A stretch of DNA of 64,000 bases, taken from positions 1-64,000 of the forward strand of contig JAAVUU010000009.1 of assembly GCA_018449595.1 (NCBI GenBank), read 5' to 3'. The notes beneath the pieces are model-generated. The model was given only the letters and a program-made list of their open reading frames with translations. It had not been told where the DNA came from and ran no database searches. The number at the start of each line of letters is the position of its first letter. Position 1 is the stretch's first letter. Source of the DNA: Rhizobiales bacterium dw_265 (GTDB lineage: Bacteria; Pseudomonadota; Alphaproteobacteria; Micropepsales; Micropepsaceae). This document shows, piece after piece, positions 52,269 to 61,048 of this stretch. The translations under genes were made by a program, and so were the position numbers.

Positions 52269-53177
52269 ATGGATGTGCGCCAGATCCGCGACTTTGTCGC
52301 GGTCGTTCGTTGTTCCAGTTTCGCGGCGGCCAGCCGCGACCTGCACGTCTCCCAGCCGGGGCTGGGCTACCAAATCAAGCAGTTGGAGCAGGAATTGCAG
52401 GTGCGGTTGCTTCAGCGCCACGCCCGCGGCGTGTCGTTGACCGATGCGGGAATAACCTTCATGGACCACGCCCAGACTATCCTGGCCGCCATCAATGACG
52501 CCAAGCTGGCTATGGCGTCGCTCGCCAATGACGATCGCCAGGAAGTCTCGATCGGACTTTCGCCCTCCGCGGCGCCTGTGCTGGGGCCGCTGCTGCTGGG
52601 CGCGCAAGCGCGGCATAATCTCAAACTGCGGTTGCGCGAGGCATTTTCCGCCGAGTTGCATGACGCGGTGCTGCGCGGCACGCTGGATTTCGCCGTGGGT
52701 CTGCCGCCGCCGCCGCCGCTCAAGGCGCATTTCCTCTATCATGAGCCGCTCTACCTGATCGGGCCGACGGGGGAGGCTGCCGACATCGCATTGGCTGACG
52801 CCGTGCGCTTTCCGCTGGTGATGGGCTTGAAAGGGCACACACCGCGCCAGGCGCTGGAAGAGACAGCCGCCGCGCGCGGCCTCAAGGTGCATGTGACCCA
52901 GGAGGTGGAGATCGGGTCGCTGCGCCGCGCCCTGGTGATGCGCGAGAACGTCTATACCGTGGCTGCCTACAGCCTGTTCGCGGAGGAAATCGATAAAGGC
53001 CTTCTGGGTGCGCGGCGTATCATCGATCCGGAAATCGCGCACAAGGTCAACGCCATTCATGCGTCCGGCTTGCCCGCCGGGCTCGTCAACAAGCTGGTTC
53101 CGTTGGTGCGGGATGCGGTGGCTTTGGCCCCGCTGGGGCACAAGCGGGTGGACTTGGCGTGTGTCGCGGCGGAATAG
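52269..53177 (+). CDS. LysR-family transcriptional regulator
   Basis: A 302-residue LTTR. The winged helix-turn-helix covers residues 1-60 (DVRQIRDFVAVVRCSSFAAA, RDLHVSQPGLGYQIKQLEQE). The linker helix and the effector-binding domain follow (VSIGLSPSAAPVLGPLL, FAVGLPPPPPLKAHFLY). The ATG at 52269 has GGGGAAATGCC upstream. The neighbouring TonB receptor, solute-binding protein and two-component genes suggest it controls this uptake region, and the direct repeats before it may be its own sites. Confidence 0.9.
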   Translation: MDVRQIRDFVAVVRCSSFAAASRDLHVSQPGLGYQIKQLEQELQVRLLQRHARGVSLTDAGITFMDHAQTILAAINDAKLAMASLANDDRQEVSIGLSPSAAPVLGPLLLGAQARHNLKLRLREAFSAELHDAVLRGTLDFAVGLPPPPPLKAHFLYHEPLYLIGPTGEAADIALADAVRFPLVMGLKGHTPRQALEETAAARGLKVHVTQEVEIGSLRRALVMRENVYTVAAYSLFAEEIDKGLLGARRIIDPEIAHKVNAIHASGLPAGLVNKLVPLVRDAVALAPLGHKRVDLACVAAE

Positions 53178-53225
53178 GCGGTAGGCTGGCCGTATAAGCG
53201 GTGATACCAGGCAGGGAGAAAAGAT

Positions 53226-54302
53226 CTGATATCGCGCTTCCTGGTGGTTCTCGCATTCTCATGGGCAAGCGTGCTATCCGCAAGCAGCCCCGGCCACGAC
53301 CCGGCGGCCCATGGCGAAGTCGTGGATGCCGCCCGGCGCGAGGGGCGGCTGGCGATCTATAGTGTCATCCACGCAAATGCCGCGACCGACGATTTGCTGG
53401 GCGCTTTCCATCGCCTTTATCCCTTTATCCGGATCGTCAATTCCGACGACGATGCCTTGCGCACCTATCAGCGTTTCCGCCGCGAGGTGGATGCCGGACG
53501 GCCGAGCGCCGACTTCATCTGGAGTCCGGCGATGGACTTGCAGGAAAAACTCATCAATGACGGCTTCTCCCTTTCTTATGCGTCGCCGGAGATCGGCTCG
53601 CTGCCGGCCTGGGCGCATTGGCAGGAGCTGGGCTATGGCGTAACCCTGGAACCGATCGCAACGGTCTATAACAGCCGCTATCTCGGTGCCGCGGACATGC
53701 CCCGCACCCATGTCGGCTTGCGCGACATGCTGCGCAGCCAGGCCGGGCGCTTCCGTGGCCGGGTCGCGGTCTATGACCCCCAGGCCTCGGAAGTCGGGAT
53801 GTTGCTGCTGTCGCAGGATGTGCGGGTGACGCGCGATTCCTGGAGCCTGTTCGACGCTCTGGGCGGCGTGGATGCACACCTGTTCAATACCAGCCGCGAC
53901 ATGCTGGCCAGCATCGTGCGCGGCGACCAATGGATCGGCTATGACGTGATCGCCTCCTATGCCGAGGAATTGCGCAAGGCCCATCCCGAACTGGTGGTGA
54001 TCTATCCGTCCGACTATGTGCTGGTGCTGTCACGGGTGGCCTTCATTCCCGCCACATCCAGCCATCCCAATGCCGCCAGGCTGTTCCTGGATTTTCTGCT
54101 TTCCCGCCAGGGACAGACGATTCTCAGGGCGCACGGCATGGGGCCGGTGCGTACCGACATCGCACCGCTGGAGAAGCTCCGCTTCAATCCCATCCGCACC
54201 CAGGCCATACGCATTGGCCCGGGCCTGCTGTCGGACCTTGACAGCCTGGTGCGGGCCCAGTTCCTGCGCCGTTGGCAGCAAGGCCGAGGGCCGGCGGGCT
54301 AG
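53226..54302 (+). CDS. Periplasmic solute-binding protein (Fe3+/family 1 type), no transporter nearby
   Basis: Extracellular solute-binding protein of about 358 residues. The mature fold includes EVVDAARREGRLAIYSVIHA, DFIWSPAMDLQEKLINDG, LEPIATVYNSRYLG, IVRGDQWIGYDVIASYAEEL and ARLFLDFLLSRQGQTIL. No permease or ATPase gene is present. Its 3' end overlaps the convergent sensor kinase by four bases, so a sensing role feeding the kinase is likely. Start: AGGGAG lies seven bases before a CTG at 53226 that yields a normal signal peptide (ISRFLVVLAFSWASVLSA). The nearest standard codon, GTG at 53244, cuts into the basic part of it. Confidence 0.8.
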   Translation: MISRFLVVLAFSWASVLSASSPGHDPAAHGEVVDAARREGRLAIYSVIHANAATDDLLGAFHRLYPFIRIVNSDDDALRTYQRFRREVDAGRPSADFIWSPAMDLQEKLINDGFSLSYASPEIGSLPAWAHWQELGYGVTLEPIATVYNSRYLGAADMPRTHVGLRDMLRSQAGRFRGRVAVYDPQASEVGMLLLSQDVRVTRDSWSLFDALGGVDAHLFNTSRDMLASIVRGDQWIGYDVIASYAEELRKAHPELVVIYPSDYVLVLSRVAFIPATSSHPNAARLFLDFLLSRQGQTILRAHGMGPVRTDIAPLEKLRFNPIRTQAIRIGPGLLSDLDSLVRAQFLRRWQQGRGPAG

Positions 54303-55699
54303 GCGGTGGCGACAGGCTGGAACTGCACCACGGCCTTCAGTCCCTTGCCGCCGGCGGGCGTTTGCAGCTGCACCGTGGCGCCCATGCGCCGGCCCAGCGC
54401 CTGTACGATCGAAAGCCCCAGTCCGCTGCCTTCGCCGTCGCCGGCATTGGGCAGCCGGTAGAACCGTTCGAAGACGCGCTCGCGATCCTTGACTGGCACA
54501 CCCGGCCCGTCATCCTCGATCTCCACCCGCCCCGTCGGATCGGGAATGCGCACCAGGACATGGCCCCCGGCATCGCCATAGCGAATGGCATTGTCCAGCA
54601 GGTTGGCGATGATCTCGCCGGCGAAGATGGCGCTGCCGCCGACCTCGAGTTGCTGCACCGCGGATTCGAAGCTGATGTCCATCTTCTTGGCCAGGGCCCG
54701 CGTCGCGTAATTGCGCGCCGTGGCGGCGGTCGTTTCCACCAGGTCGAAGATCTGCGAGTCCTCTTCTCCGGCGGGCGGGTGTTCCGCCTTTGCCAGGGAG
54801 ATGAGCTGCACGATCAGGTGCTGCAATGCCTTCACGGCATTGTGGATGTCGCCGATGGCGCCACTCATTTCGGTCGAGCCATCGGAGTGGCGGCTGAGAA
54901 GCTCGACATGGGTGCGCACCACCGCCAGCGGCGCGCGCAATTGATGGGATGCGTCGGAGGTGAAGCGGCGCAGCGTCTGGAAGGCCGTTTCCACATGGCT
55001 TAGAAGGGTGTTGAAGGCCGAGACGAAAGCCTGGGCTTCCTGCGGCACATGGGCAAGCGGCAGCGGCGCGAAGTCGATGTCGGGCTTGGTGCTGCGAAGC
55101 TGGATTTCCTTGCGCAGCGTGACCAGCGGGCGCAGGCCCCAGTCCACCGCGACGACGATCAGCCCGCCCACCACCAGCAGCAGGAATATCTCCCCGGAGG
55201 CCAGCGCCGCCAGCATGCGGTGCGCGACGGCCGTGCGGTTCTTCACCGTCTCCGCGACCTGCACGATAACCGGCGCATCCAGTTGCGGCACCAGCCGGGC
55301 ATAGGTGGCGACGCGGATGGGAATGCCATGAAAGGCGGAATCGCGAAAGCGCACCTCGTTCAGCGGCGCGCTGGCCGCGGGCGGCGCCAGCTCGGGATAG
55401 CCGGTGATCACCTTTCCGCGATAGCTGATGCTGTAATAGACATTGTCGCGGTCGGCATTCTCCAGCATGCCCAGCGCGGAGGGCGGTAGATCCAGGGTCA
55501 AATAGCCGTTCTGCATCTCCAGCGTTTCGCTGATGGCCTGGAGGGAGCCGCTCAGCACCCGGTCGCCGGCGCGCTGCACCACCCGTTGCACCATCCAGGC
55601 GCCGGTCAGGCTCAGCGCCAGCAGGATCAGGCCCAGCGGCAGCAGCAGGATCAGCAACAGCCGTCGCTTTAACGACCGGGAACGAAGCCACAACATCAT
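54299..55699 (-). CDS. Sensor histidine kinase (QseC/TctE-like)
   Basis: A 466-residue membrane kinase. Helix 1 (LLLILLLPLGLILLALSLTG) and helix 2 (EIFLLLVVGGLIVVAVDW) flank a periplasmic sensor of about 130 residues. Then come HAMP, HisKA with the phospho-His in FTSDASHQLRAPLAVV, and the ATPase domain (IIANLLDNAIRYGDAG, EDDGPGVP, GSGLGLSIVQALG). It overlaps the regulator gene by four bases. The solute-binding protein encoded convergently could be its periplasmic partner, as in TctE- or PgtB-like systems. Confidence 0.92.
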   Translation of the reverse strand: MMLWLRSRSLKRRLLLILLLPLGLILLALSLTGAWMVQRVVQRAGDRVLSGSLQAISETLEMQNGYLTLDLPPSALGMLENADRDNVYYSISYRGKVITGYPELAPPAASAPLNEVRFRDSAFHGIPIRVATYARLVPQLDAPVIVQVAETVKNRTAVAHRMLAALASGEIFLLLVVGGLIVVAVDWGLRPLVTLRKEIQLRSTKPDIDFAPLPLAHVPQEAQAFVSAFNTLLSHVETAFQTLRRFTSDASHQLRAPLAVVRTHVELLSRHSDGSTEMSGAIGDIHNAVKALQHLIVQLISLAKAEHPPAGEEDSQIFDLVETTAATARNYATRALAKKMDISFESAVQQLEVGGSAIFAGEIIANLLDNAIRYGDAGGHVLVRIPDPTGRVEIEDDGPGVPVKDRERVFERFYRLPNAGDGEGSGLGLSIVQALGRRMGATVQLQTPAGGKGLKAVVQFQPVATA

Positions 55700-56361
55700 A
55701 TCGCCCGCAGCAGATAGCCCAGGCCGCGCACGGTCACGATCTCTATGCCGCTCTGCTCCAGCTTGCGCCGCAGCCGCGCCACATAGACCTCCAGCGCGTT
55801 GGGAGCGACGGGCTCGTCATAGCCGAAGACTTCGGCGACCAGGCGCTGCTTGGACACCACGCTGCCGGCCTTGGTCATCAGCAGGCCCAGCACTGCGCGC
55901 TCGCGCGGGGTGATCTCCAGCAATGCCTGGCCCAGCCAGGTGGCGCCGCTGGCGCTGTCCAGCCGCAACTGCCCCAGTTGCAATTCCGGCTCAGGCTTGC
56001 CGTGGCTGCGCCGAATCAGCGCCCGCACCCGCGCCTCCAGTTCCTCGATGGCGAAAGGCTTGGAAAGATAGTCGTCCGCGCCCTGGTTCAGGCCGTTGAC
56101 CCGGTCGGACGTGGCGTCGCGCGCCGTCAGGATCAGGATCGGAACCGTGATATGGGCCTGGCGGATCTGCTTGAGCACGGCAAGCCCGTCCATGTCCGGC
56201 AGGCCCAGGTCCAGGATCATGGCGCTGTAGGGTTCCAACCGGACGACGTTGATGGCATCCTGGCCGCGCGCGACGTGGTCCACCGCCAGCCCGTCGCTGC
56301 GGAAGACCTTCAGCATTCCCCGCGCCAGTGACGCGTCATCTTCAACAATCAGCAGCCGCAT
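55696..56361 (-). CDS. OmpR-family response regulator (QseB/TctD-like)
   Basis: A 221-residue regulator with an N-terminal receiver (VEDDASLARG, phospho-Asp in AMILDLGLPDMDG, Lys in YLSKPFAIEEL) and a C-terminal winged helix (LLEITPRERAVLGLLM, NALEVYVARLRRKLEQ, VTVRGLGYLLRAI). It is the first gene of the two-component operon, divergent from the DctA-type symporter. Between them lies copy 2 of the 46-bp motif, which makes this regulator the leading candidate to bind it. Confidence 0.93.
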   Translation of the reverse strand: MRLLIVEDDASLARGMLKVFRSDGLAVDHVARGQDAINVVRLEPYSAMILDLGLPDMDGLAVLKQIRQAHITVPILILTARDATSDRVNGLNQGADDYLSKPFAIEELEARVRALIRRSHGKPEPELQLGQLRLDSASGATWLGQALLEITPRERAVLGLLMTKAGSVVSKQRLVAEVFGYDEPVAPNALEVYVARLRRKLEQSGIEIVTVRGLGYLLRAI

Positions 56362-56419
56362 CCCGCCCGAGCCTAGCGGCGCCCGTCGCGCCGGGCCACA
56401 CCTTTTGCATCGCAGCGCA

Positions 56420-56465
56420 GCTATAAAATTTCTCTATCGCTGACAAAATTCTTTTCCGTATTCCG
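56420..56465 (+). promoter_or_regulatory. Shared 46-bp upstream motif, copy 2 (DctA-type symporter)
   Basis: Begins GCTATAAAATTTCTCTAT and ends CTTTTCCGTATTCCG. It matches 48999-49044 at 34 of 46 positions, in the same orientation relative to the downstream gene. It lies about 92 bases before the symporter start and 58 bases from the divergent response regulator. Best candidate for a common operator. Confidence 0.65.
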
Positions 56466-56557
56466 GCGGTTGCGGGGGTTCGGCACTGTCGCTGCGACGC
56501 CGCGCTGCGGTCGGCGTCTGGAATTTCGGCATCTGGCGGGCGGTCTGGTTGAGTAAC

Positions 56558-57832
56558 ATGGTGAAGCAACGGCCGCTGTGGCGCGAACTCTATATCCAGG
56601 TCTTCGTCACCATCCTGGTCGGCATTCTTGTGGGGGCCTTGTGGCCCAAGCTCGGTGTCGCGCTGAAGCCGCTGGGGGACGGGTTCATCGCCTTGATCCG
56701 CATGATGATCGGGCCTGTGATCTTCTGTACCATAGTCCATGGCATCGGCGCGATGCACGATACGGCCAAGGTGGGCCGCATCGGGCTGAAGGCCATCGTC
56801 TGCTTTGAGGTGATCTCGACCTTCGCGCTGGTGCTGGGGCTTGCCGCCGCGCATCTCTTCCATCCCGGAACCGGGGTGGGCATGAAGGTGCAAGGCGCGG
56901 CCGCCGTGAGCGAATATGTCCACCGCGCCTCCCAGGACGGTCTTGCCGCCCATCTGCTGGCGATCATCCCGACCACCTTCGTGGATGCTTTCGTCAAGGG
57001 GGACCTGTTGCAGGTCTTGCTGGTCTCCATCCTCACCGGCGTGGCGCTGGGCCAGATGGGCGAGGCAGGTGCGCGCATGGCCCGCGGCGTGGACGACGTC
57101 GGCCGCATGTTCTTCCGTGTCATCGGCCTGATCGTTCATCTGGCCCCGTTGGGAGCATTCGGCGCCATGGCCTATACCATCGGGGCGTTCGGCGTGGGCG
57201 CGCTGGTCAATCTGGGCGCCCTGGTGGCTGTGTTCTACCTCACCAGCGCCTTCTTCGTGTTTGCGGTGCTGGGGCTGGTTGCCCGCCTGCTGGGCTTCTC
57301 AATTCTGGATTTCATCGCCTTTATCCGTGAGGAACTCCTGATCGTGATCGGCACGGCCTCGTCGGAGACGGTGCTGCCCAACCTGATGCGCAAACTGGAG
57401 ATCCTGGGCGTGCCGGACACCGTGGTTGGGCTGGTGGTGCCGATGGGGTACAGTTTCAACCTGGACGGCACCAACATCTACATGACGCTGGGCATCCTGT
57501 TCCTGGCGCAAGCCACCAACACCCATCTCTCCTGGATGCAGGAGTTGCTCATCCTTGCCGTCGCCATGGCGACTTCCAAAGGCGCGGCGGGGGTGACGGG
57601 CGCGGGCTTCGTGACCCTGGCGGCCACCCTGGTGATCGTGCCGGGCATTCCGCTGGCCTCGTTGGGGCTGCTGCTGGGCGTGGACCGTTTCATGAGTCAG
57701 TGCCGCGCCGCCACGAATTTCATCAGCAACGGATTGATAACGGTGCTGGTGGCGCGCTGGGAGAAAGTCCTGGATATCCGCAAGCTGCGGGCCGCTTTCA
57801 AGGCGCCGCTACGGCCGGAAGCGGCGGTGTGA
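56558..57832 (+). CDS. Dicarboxylate/amino acid:cation symporter (DctA family)
   Basis: A 424-residue DAACS transporter with eight helices and two re-entrant loops. Signature parts are FIALIRMMIGPVIFCTIVHG, IGTASSETVLPNLMRKLE (the serine-rich hairpin), GYSFNLDGTNIYMTL and SKGAAGVTGAGFVTLAATL. It takes up C4-dicarboxylates or related acids with protons or sodium. The ATG at 56558 (MVKQRPLW) is chosen; a TTG at 56549 is possible. Shares its upstream motif with the TonB receptor. A strong terminator follows. Confidence 0.92.
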   Translation: MVKQRPLWRELYIQVFVTILVGILVGALWPKLGVALKPLGDGFIALIRMMIGPVIFCTIVHGIGAMHDTAKVGRIGLKAIVCFEVISTFALVLGLAAAHLFHPGTGVGMKVQGAAAVSEYVHRASQDGLAAHLLAIIPTTFVDAFVKGDLLQVLLVSILTGVALGQMGEAGARMARGVDDVGRMFFRVIGLIVHLAPLGAFGAMAYTIGAFGVGALVNLGALVAVFYLTSAFFVFAVLGLVARLLGFSILDFIAFIREELLIVIGTASSETVLPNLMRKLEILGVPDTVVGLVVPMGYSFNLDGTNIYMTLGILFLAQATNTHLSWMQELLILAVAMATSKGAAGVTGAGFVTLAATLVIVPGIPLASLGLLLGVDRFMSQCRAATNFISNGLITVLVARWEKVLDIRKLRAAFKAPLRPEAAV

Positions 57833-57938
57833 CAGCGGCCGGACCATGGAATCGAACGCGGAGAGGATTGCCGCACATGCTTTACTGCAATTCTTCCGCC
57901 TGCGGCGGCAGCTTCCACTCGAAGATGCCGCCGCGACA

Positions 57939-57985
57939 CCCGCAACCGGACAATCCCCCCTGGTTGTCCGGTTGCGGGCTTTTTT
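57939..57985 (+). terminator. Strong rho-independent terminator after the symporter
   Basis: CCCGCAACCGGACAA (57939-57953) pairs perfectly over 15 bases with TTGTCCGGTTGCGGG (57964-57978), with CTTTTTT directly after it. It lies about 105 bases after the symporter stop and ahead of the PQQ gene, isolating the two transcripts. Confidence 0.92.
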
Positions 57986-58051
57986 ACGGTGCCGCGCGGC
58001 GATATTGGTGGCGGGCCGGTAACAAGCTCGCGCGAGAAACAAGAGGGATGC

Positions 58052-60433
58052 ATGCATAAGGCGGCGATATTGGCGGGGCTTCTGGCGCTGGGCGCGGGCC
58101 TTGCCCAGGCGGCGGACAGTTGTTGCACCATTCCCTCGGGGGATTTCCCCAAGGTGGGCGGAAATTATGGCAACTGGAATTATTCTTCCCTGGGCCGGAT
58201 CACCAAGGCCAATGTGAAGACGCTGGGCGGCGCCTGGCATGTGCATCTGGAGGGCGGCTCCAAGGCTTTCGAGCAGGAAGACAGCGTCATCGCCCAGGAT
58301 GGCGTACTCTATGTCGAGACCGGCCAGGGCAATGTATTCGCGGTCGATGGCGCAAGCGGCCGGATCATCTGGGAATACAAGACCGATTTCGGGCCGCTGC
58401 TGCATCGCGGCGTGGCGCTGGGAGCGGGCCGTGTCTACGCGACATTCGCGCAGAATTATGTCGCCGCGCTCGACCAGAAGACCGGCAAGGCGATCTGGCA
58501 GAAGCAGATCGTGGACGATGGCGGGCCGGGGCGGGCGCAGGGCTCCTTCAAGTCGCCGGTGGTCTATTATGACGGCCTGATCTATTTCGGCAGCGCCGAT
58601 GCCGGGCGCGGCGTGGCGCATGCGGTGGATGCGGCCACCGGCAATGTCGTCTGGCGTTTCTATGGCACGCCCGGCACCGGGGAGTTCGGCAACGACACTT
58701 GGGAAGGCGACAGTTGGAAGCGCGGCGGGGCTTCGCCATGGATGCATCCGGCGGTCGATCCCGAATTGGGCAGGGTCTATTGGACCTTCGGCAATGCCCG
58801 CAACGCCCAGAGCATGGCGGTGGACGGTTCCATGCGTGGCGGCCAGAACCTGTTCGCCAACTCCCTCGTGGCGCTCGACGCCAAGACCGGCAAGCGCATC
58901 TGGCATTTCCAGTCGGTGCATCACGACATCTGGGACATGGATGGGGTGATGGCGCCGGTGCTGGCCGACATTCCCGTGCGCGGCAAGGTCCGCAAGATCG
59001 TGATCTATGGCTCCAAGACCGGCATGTATTATGTGCTGGACCGCGCCACCGGCGAGCCGATCACCCCCATCGTCGAGACGCCGGTGCCGCAGCAGCCGCT
59101 GCAGAAGACCTGGCCCACCCAGCCCATCGCCCAGGGCGACGCGCTGTTGCCGCTCTGCGCCAATGACAAGGGCGGTCCCGAGCAGGTGCCGCCCAACTAC
59201 CAGTACGGCTGCCTGTTCACGCCGCACCTGGATTTTCCGGTGGTGCAGGCGCCGGGCACCGGCGGCGGCATGGATTGGAGCGCCATCGCCTTCAATCCCC
59301 GCACCAGGCTGATCTATGTCGGCATCGAGATCGTCAATGTCGCCCATGTCCAGCACGACACCGGGCTGGGCGTCAGCGTTTCCACCGGCTTTCGCCCGCT
59401 GGGCGAACGGCGCAGCGGCAAGATCGTGGCCTTCGACCCGGCCACCCACAAGATCGCCTGGCAGCGCGACAATGTCTGGGGCCTGTCGCACGGCAACGGC
59501 ATGCTGGCCACCGGCGGCGGCGTGATGTTCATCGGCCAGCAGGACGGCACCCTGCTGGCGCTGGATGAAAAGGACGGCAAGGAATTGTGGCGGTTCCAAA
59601 CCGGCTCCGGGGTGCATTCCAGTCCCGCCACCTATCAAGCGAACGGCCAGCAATATGTCGCAGTTCTGGCGGGCGGGGCGCGCGTGCCCTACAATTCTCC
59701 GCAAGGCGACGACTTGTGGGGCTTCAAGCTGGGCGGCACGCTGCCGCCCGCGCCCACACCGCCGCCGCCTTCCATCCGTCAACCCATCGCCGCGGCGCCG
59801 GTGGAAGGCGCGGCGGTGAACAATACGGTGCAGATCGCCCGCCTGTGGGCCAACGACCAGATAGGCTCGGCGGAATCGAACCAGCAGAATGCCATGGCGC
59901 CGCAAAGCCTCAGCGTGCCTGTGGGCACCACCGTGACCTTCGCCAATCCGGCGGGCAACAGCCAGCCGCATTGCGTGACTCAGTTCTATGAGGGGCTGTT
60001 TGCCTCGCCGCCGATCAAGCCGGGGCAGTCCTTCACCTATACCTTCACCAAGCCCGGCGAATATTATTACAACGACTGTACCTCACCGCCGACCACGGGA
60101 CGGGTGATCGTTTATGGCGGCCCGGCCCATCCCGCCCAACCGTTGGTGCCGTCCGGGTCGCCGCCCATCCCGGCTCCCGCGCCACCGGCCCAGGCGATGC
60201 CCGCCGCCGCCGCTCCGGTGCGCGCGTCGAGCGACCTGCCGCCCGGTCCCGATCGCGATTTTGTGCAGCAGACCTGTTCGCAATGCCATGACACGGCGCG
60301 CATCGCCGGTCAGCGCCATACCCGCACGGAATGGTCGGGGGTCATCGACCAAATGCGCTCCAACGGCCTGACCATCGACGCGGATCAGCGCCGGAGGATC
60401 GAGACGTATCTCGCCACCGCGCTGGGACAGTAA
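58052..60433 (+). CDS. PQQ-dependent dehydrogenase fused to cupredoxin-like and cytochrome c domains
   Basis: A periplasmic quinoprotein of 793 residues; the signal peptide ends at GLAQAADS. An eight-bladed PQQ propeller covers most of the chain (NYSSLGRITKANVKTLGGAW, GRIIWEYKTDFGPLLHRGV, GEFGNDTWEGDSW, HDIWDMDGVMAPVL, ALDEKDGKELWRFQTGSGVH). A cupredoxin-like domain follows (VPVGTTVTFANPAG, QPHCVTQF, GEYYYNDCTSPPTTGRV), then a short Pro-rich linker and a cytochrome c end (QQTCSQCHDTARIAG). In the cupredoxin the usual His and Met after the Cys are Pro and Thr, so copper binding is doubtful. The start follows GAGGGATG. Substrate, an alcohol or sugar, unknown. Confidence 0.9.
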   Translation: MHKAAILAGLLALGAGLAQAADSCCTIPSGDFPKVGGNYGNWNYSSLGRITKANVKTLGGAWHVHLEGGSKAFEQEDSVIAQDGVLYVETGQGNVFAVDGASGRIIWEYKTDFGPLLHRGVALGAGRVYATFAQNYVAALDQKTGKAIWQKQIVDDGGPGRAQGSFKSPVVYYDGLIYFGSADAGRGVAHAVDAATGNVVWRFYGTPGTGEFGNDTWEGDSWKRGGASPWMHPAVDPELGRVYWTFGNARNAQSMAVDGSMRGGQNLFANSLVALDAKTGKRIWHFQSVHHDIWDMDGVMAPVLADIPVRGKVRKIVIYGSKTGMYYVLDRATGEPITPIVETPVPQQPLQKTWPTQPIAQGDALLPLCANDKGGPEQVPPNYQYGCLFTPHLDFPVVQAPGTGGGMDWSAIAFNPRTRLIYVGIEIVNVAHVQHDTGLGVSVSTGFRPLGERRSGKIVAFDPATHKIAWQRDNVWGLSHGNGMLATGGGVMFIGQQDGTLLALDEKDGKELWRFQTGSGVHSSPATYQANGQQYVAVLAGGARVPYNSPQGDDLWGFKLGGTLPPAPTPPPPSIRQPIAAAPVEGAAVNNTVQIARLWANDQIGSAESNQQNAMAPQSLSVPVGTTVTFANPAGNSQPHCVTQFYEGLFASPPIKPGQSFTYTFTKPGEYYYNDCTSPPTTGRVIVYGGPAHPAQPLVPSGSPPIPAPAPPAQAMPAAAAPVRASSDLPPGPDRDFVQQTCSQCHDTARIAGQRHTRTEWSGVIDQMRSNGLTIDADQRRRIETYLATALGQ

Positions 60434-60443
60434 GGAGACCCGC

Positions 60444-60995
60444 ATGAAAATTCCGCTCGCCGCCCTTCTGCTCGCCGTGGCGCTTCCCGCACTGGCGCAG
60501 ACGGCCGCCGCGCCGTCCGCCGCACCCATGATCCTGTCCAGTGCCTCCTTCCAGGACGGCGGGGTGATCGACGACCGCTATTCCATGAAAAGTCCCGCGC
60601 CGGTGTCACCTGCCTTTTCCTGGCAGAACGCACCCGCCGCCACGGTCGGCTTCACCCTGATCCTGCATGATGTCGATAGCCTGCCGCGTCCGGGCTTTCC
60701 CGACAATCTGCATTGGCTGATTTTCAATCTGCCCGCCACGGCGACAGGCCTGGCCGAGGGCGTGCCCGCCCAGCCGCAATTGCCCGATGGCAGCATCCAG
60801 ACCCTGAACGGCAGCCGCAAGACCGGCTATCTGCCGTTGGGCGCGCGCATCGTCTACCATCATTATGTCGCCGAACTTTTCGCGCTGGACACCAGGCTGC
60901 CGCTGGGGCCCGGCGCCACGCGCGCCGATGTCCTGGCGGCGATGGAGGGCCATGTCATCGCCAAGGCTGCCTATGAAGGCCGCTTCCACCGCTGA
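60444..60995 (+). CDS. YbhB/YbcL-type PEBP family protein, exported
   Basis: A 183-residue phosphatidylethanolamine-binding/Raf-kinase-inhibitor-like protein with a signal peptide (LLLAVALPALAQTAAA). The family core is visible: SPAFSWQNAPAATVGFTLIL, HDVDSLPRPGFPDNLHWLIF, NLPATATGLAEGVP and YHHYVAELFALD. It starts ten bases after the PQQ dehydrogenase with AAGGAG upstream, so the two are likely co-transcribed. Such proteins accompany PQQ enzymes in several bacteria, but their role is not established. Confidence 0.88.
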   Translation: MKIPLAALLLAVALPALAQTAAAPSAAPMILSSASFQDGGVIDDRYSMKSPAPVSPAFSWQNAPAATVGFTLILHDVDSLPRPGFPDNLHWLIFNLPATATGLAEGVPAQPQLPDGSIQTLNGSRKTGYLPLGARIVYHHYVAELFALDTRLPLGPGATRADVLAAMEGHVIAKAAYEGRFHR

Positions 60996-61048
60996 AAGCC
61001 CATGACGCGGGCGGAGGCGGGCACTATGGTTGCGCCCAGGAGCAGAAT

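Noticed and set aside
50967..53141. 724-codon minus-strand frame across the TonB receptor and LysR genes
   Set aside because: Spans two well-supported plus-strand genes and their intergenic terminator; typical high-GC antisense frame.
53177..53190. Perfect ops-like GGCGGTAGGCT after the LysR gene
   Set aside because: Not near any polysaccharide gene; the heptamer is expected a few times in a GC-rich window, so I treat it as chance.
57809..59971. 720-codon minus-strand frame opposite the PQQ dehydrogenase
   Set aside because: Runs through a perfect terminator and the PQQ gene; His/Arg/Gly-rich shadow.
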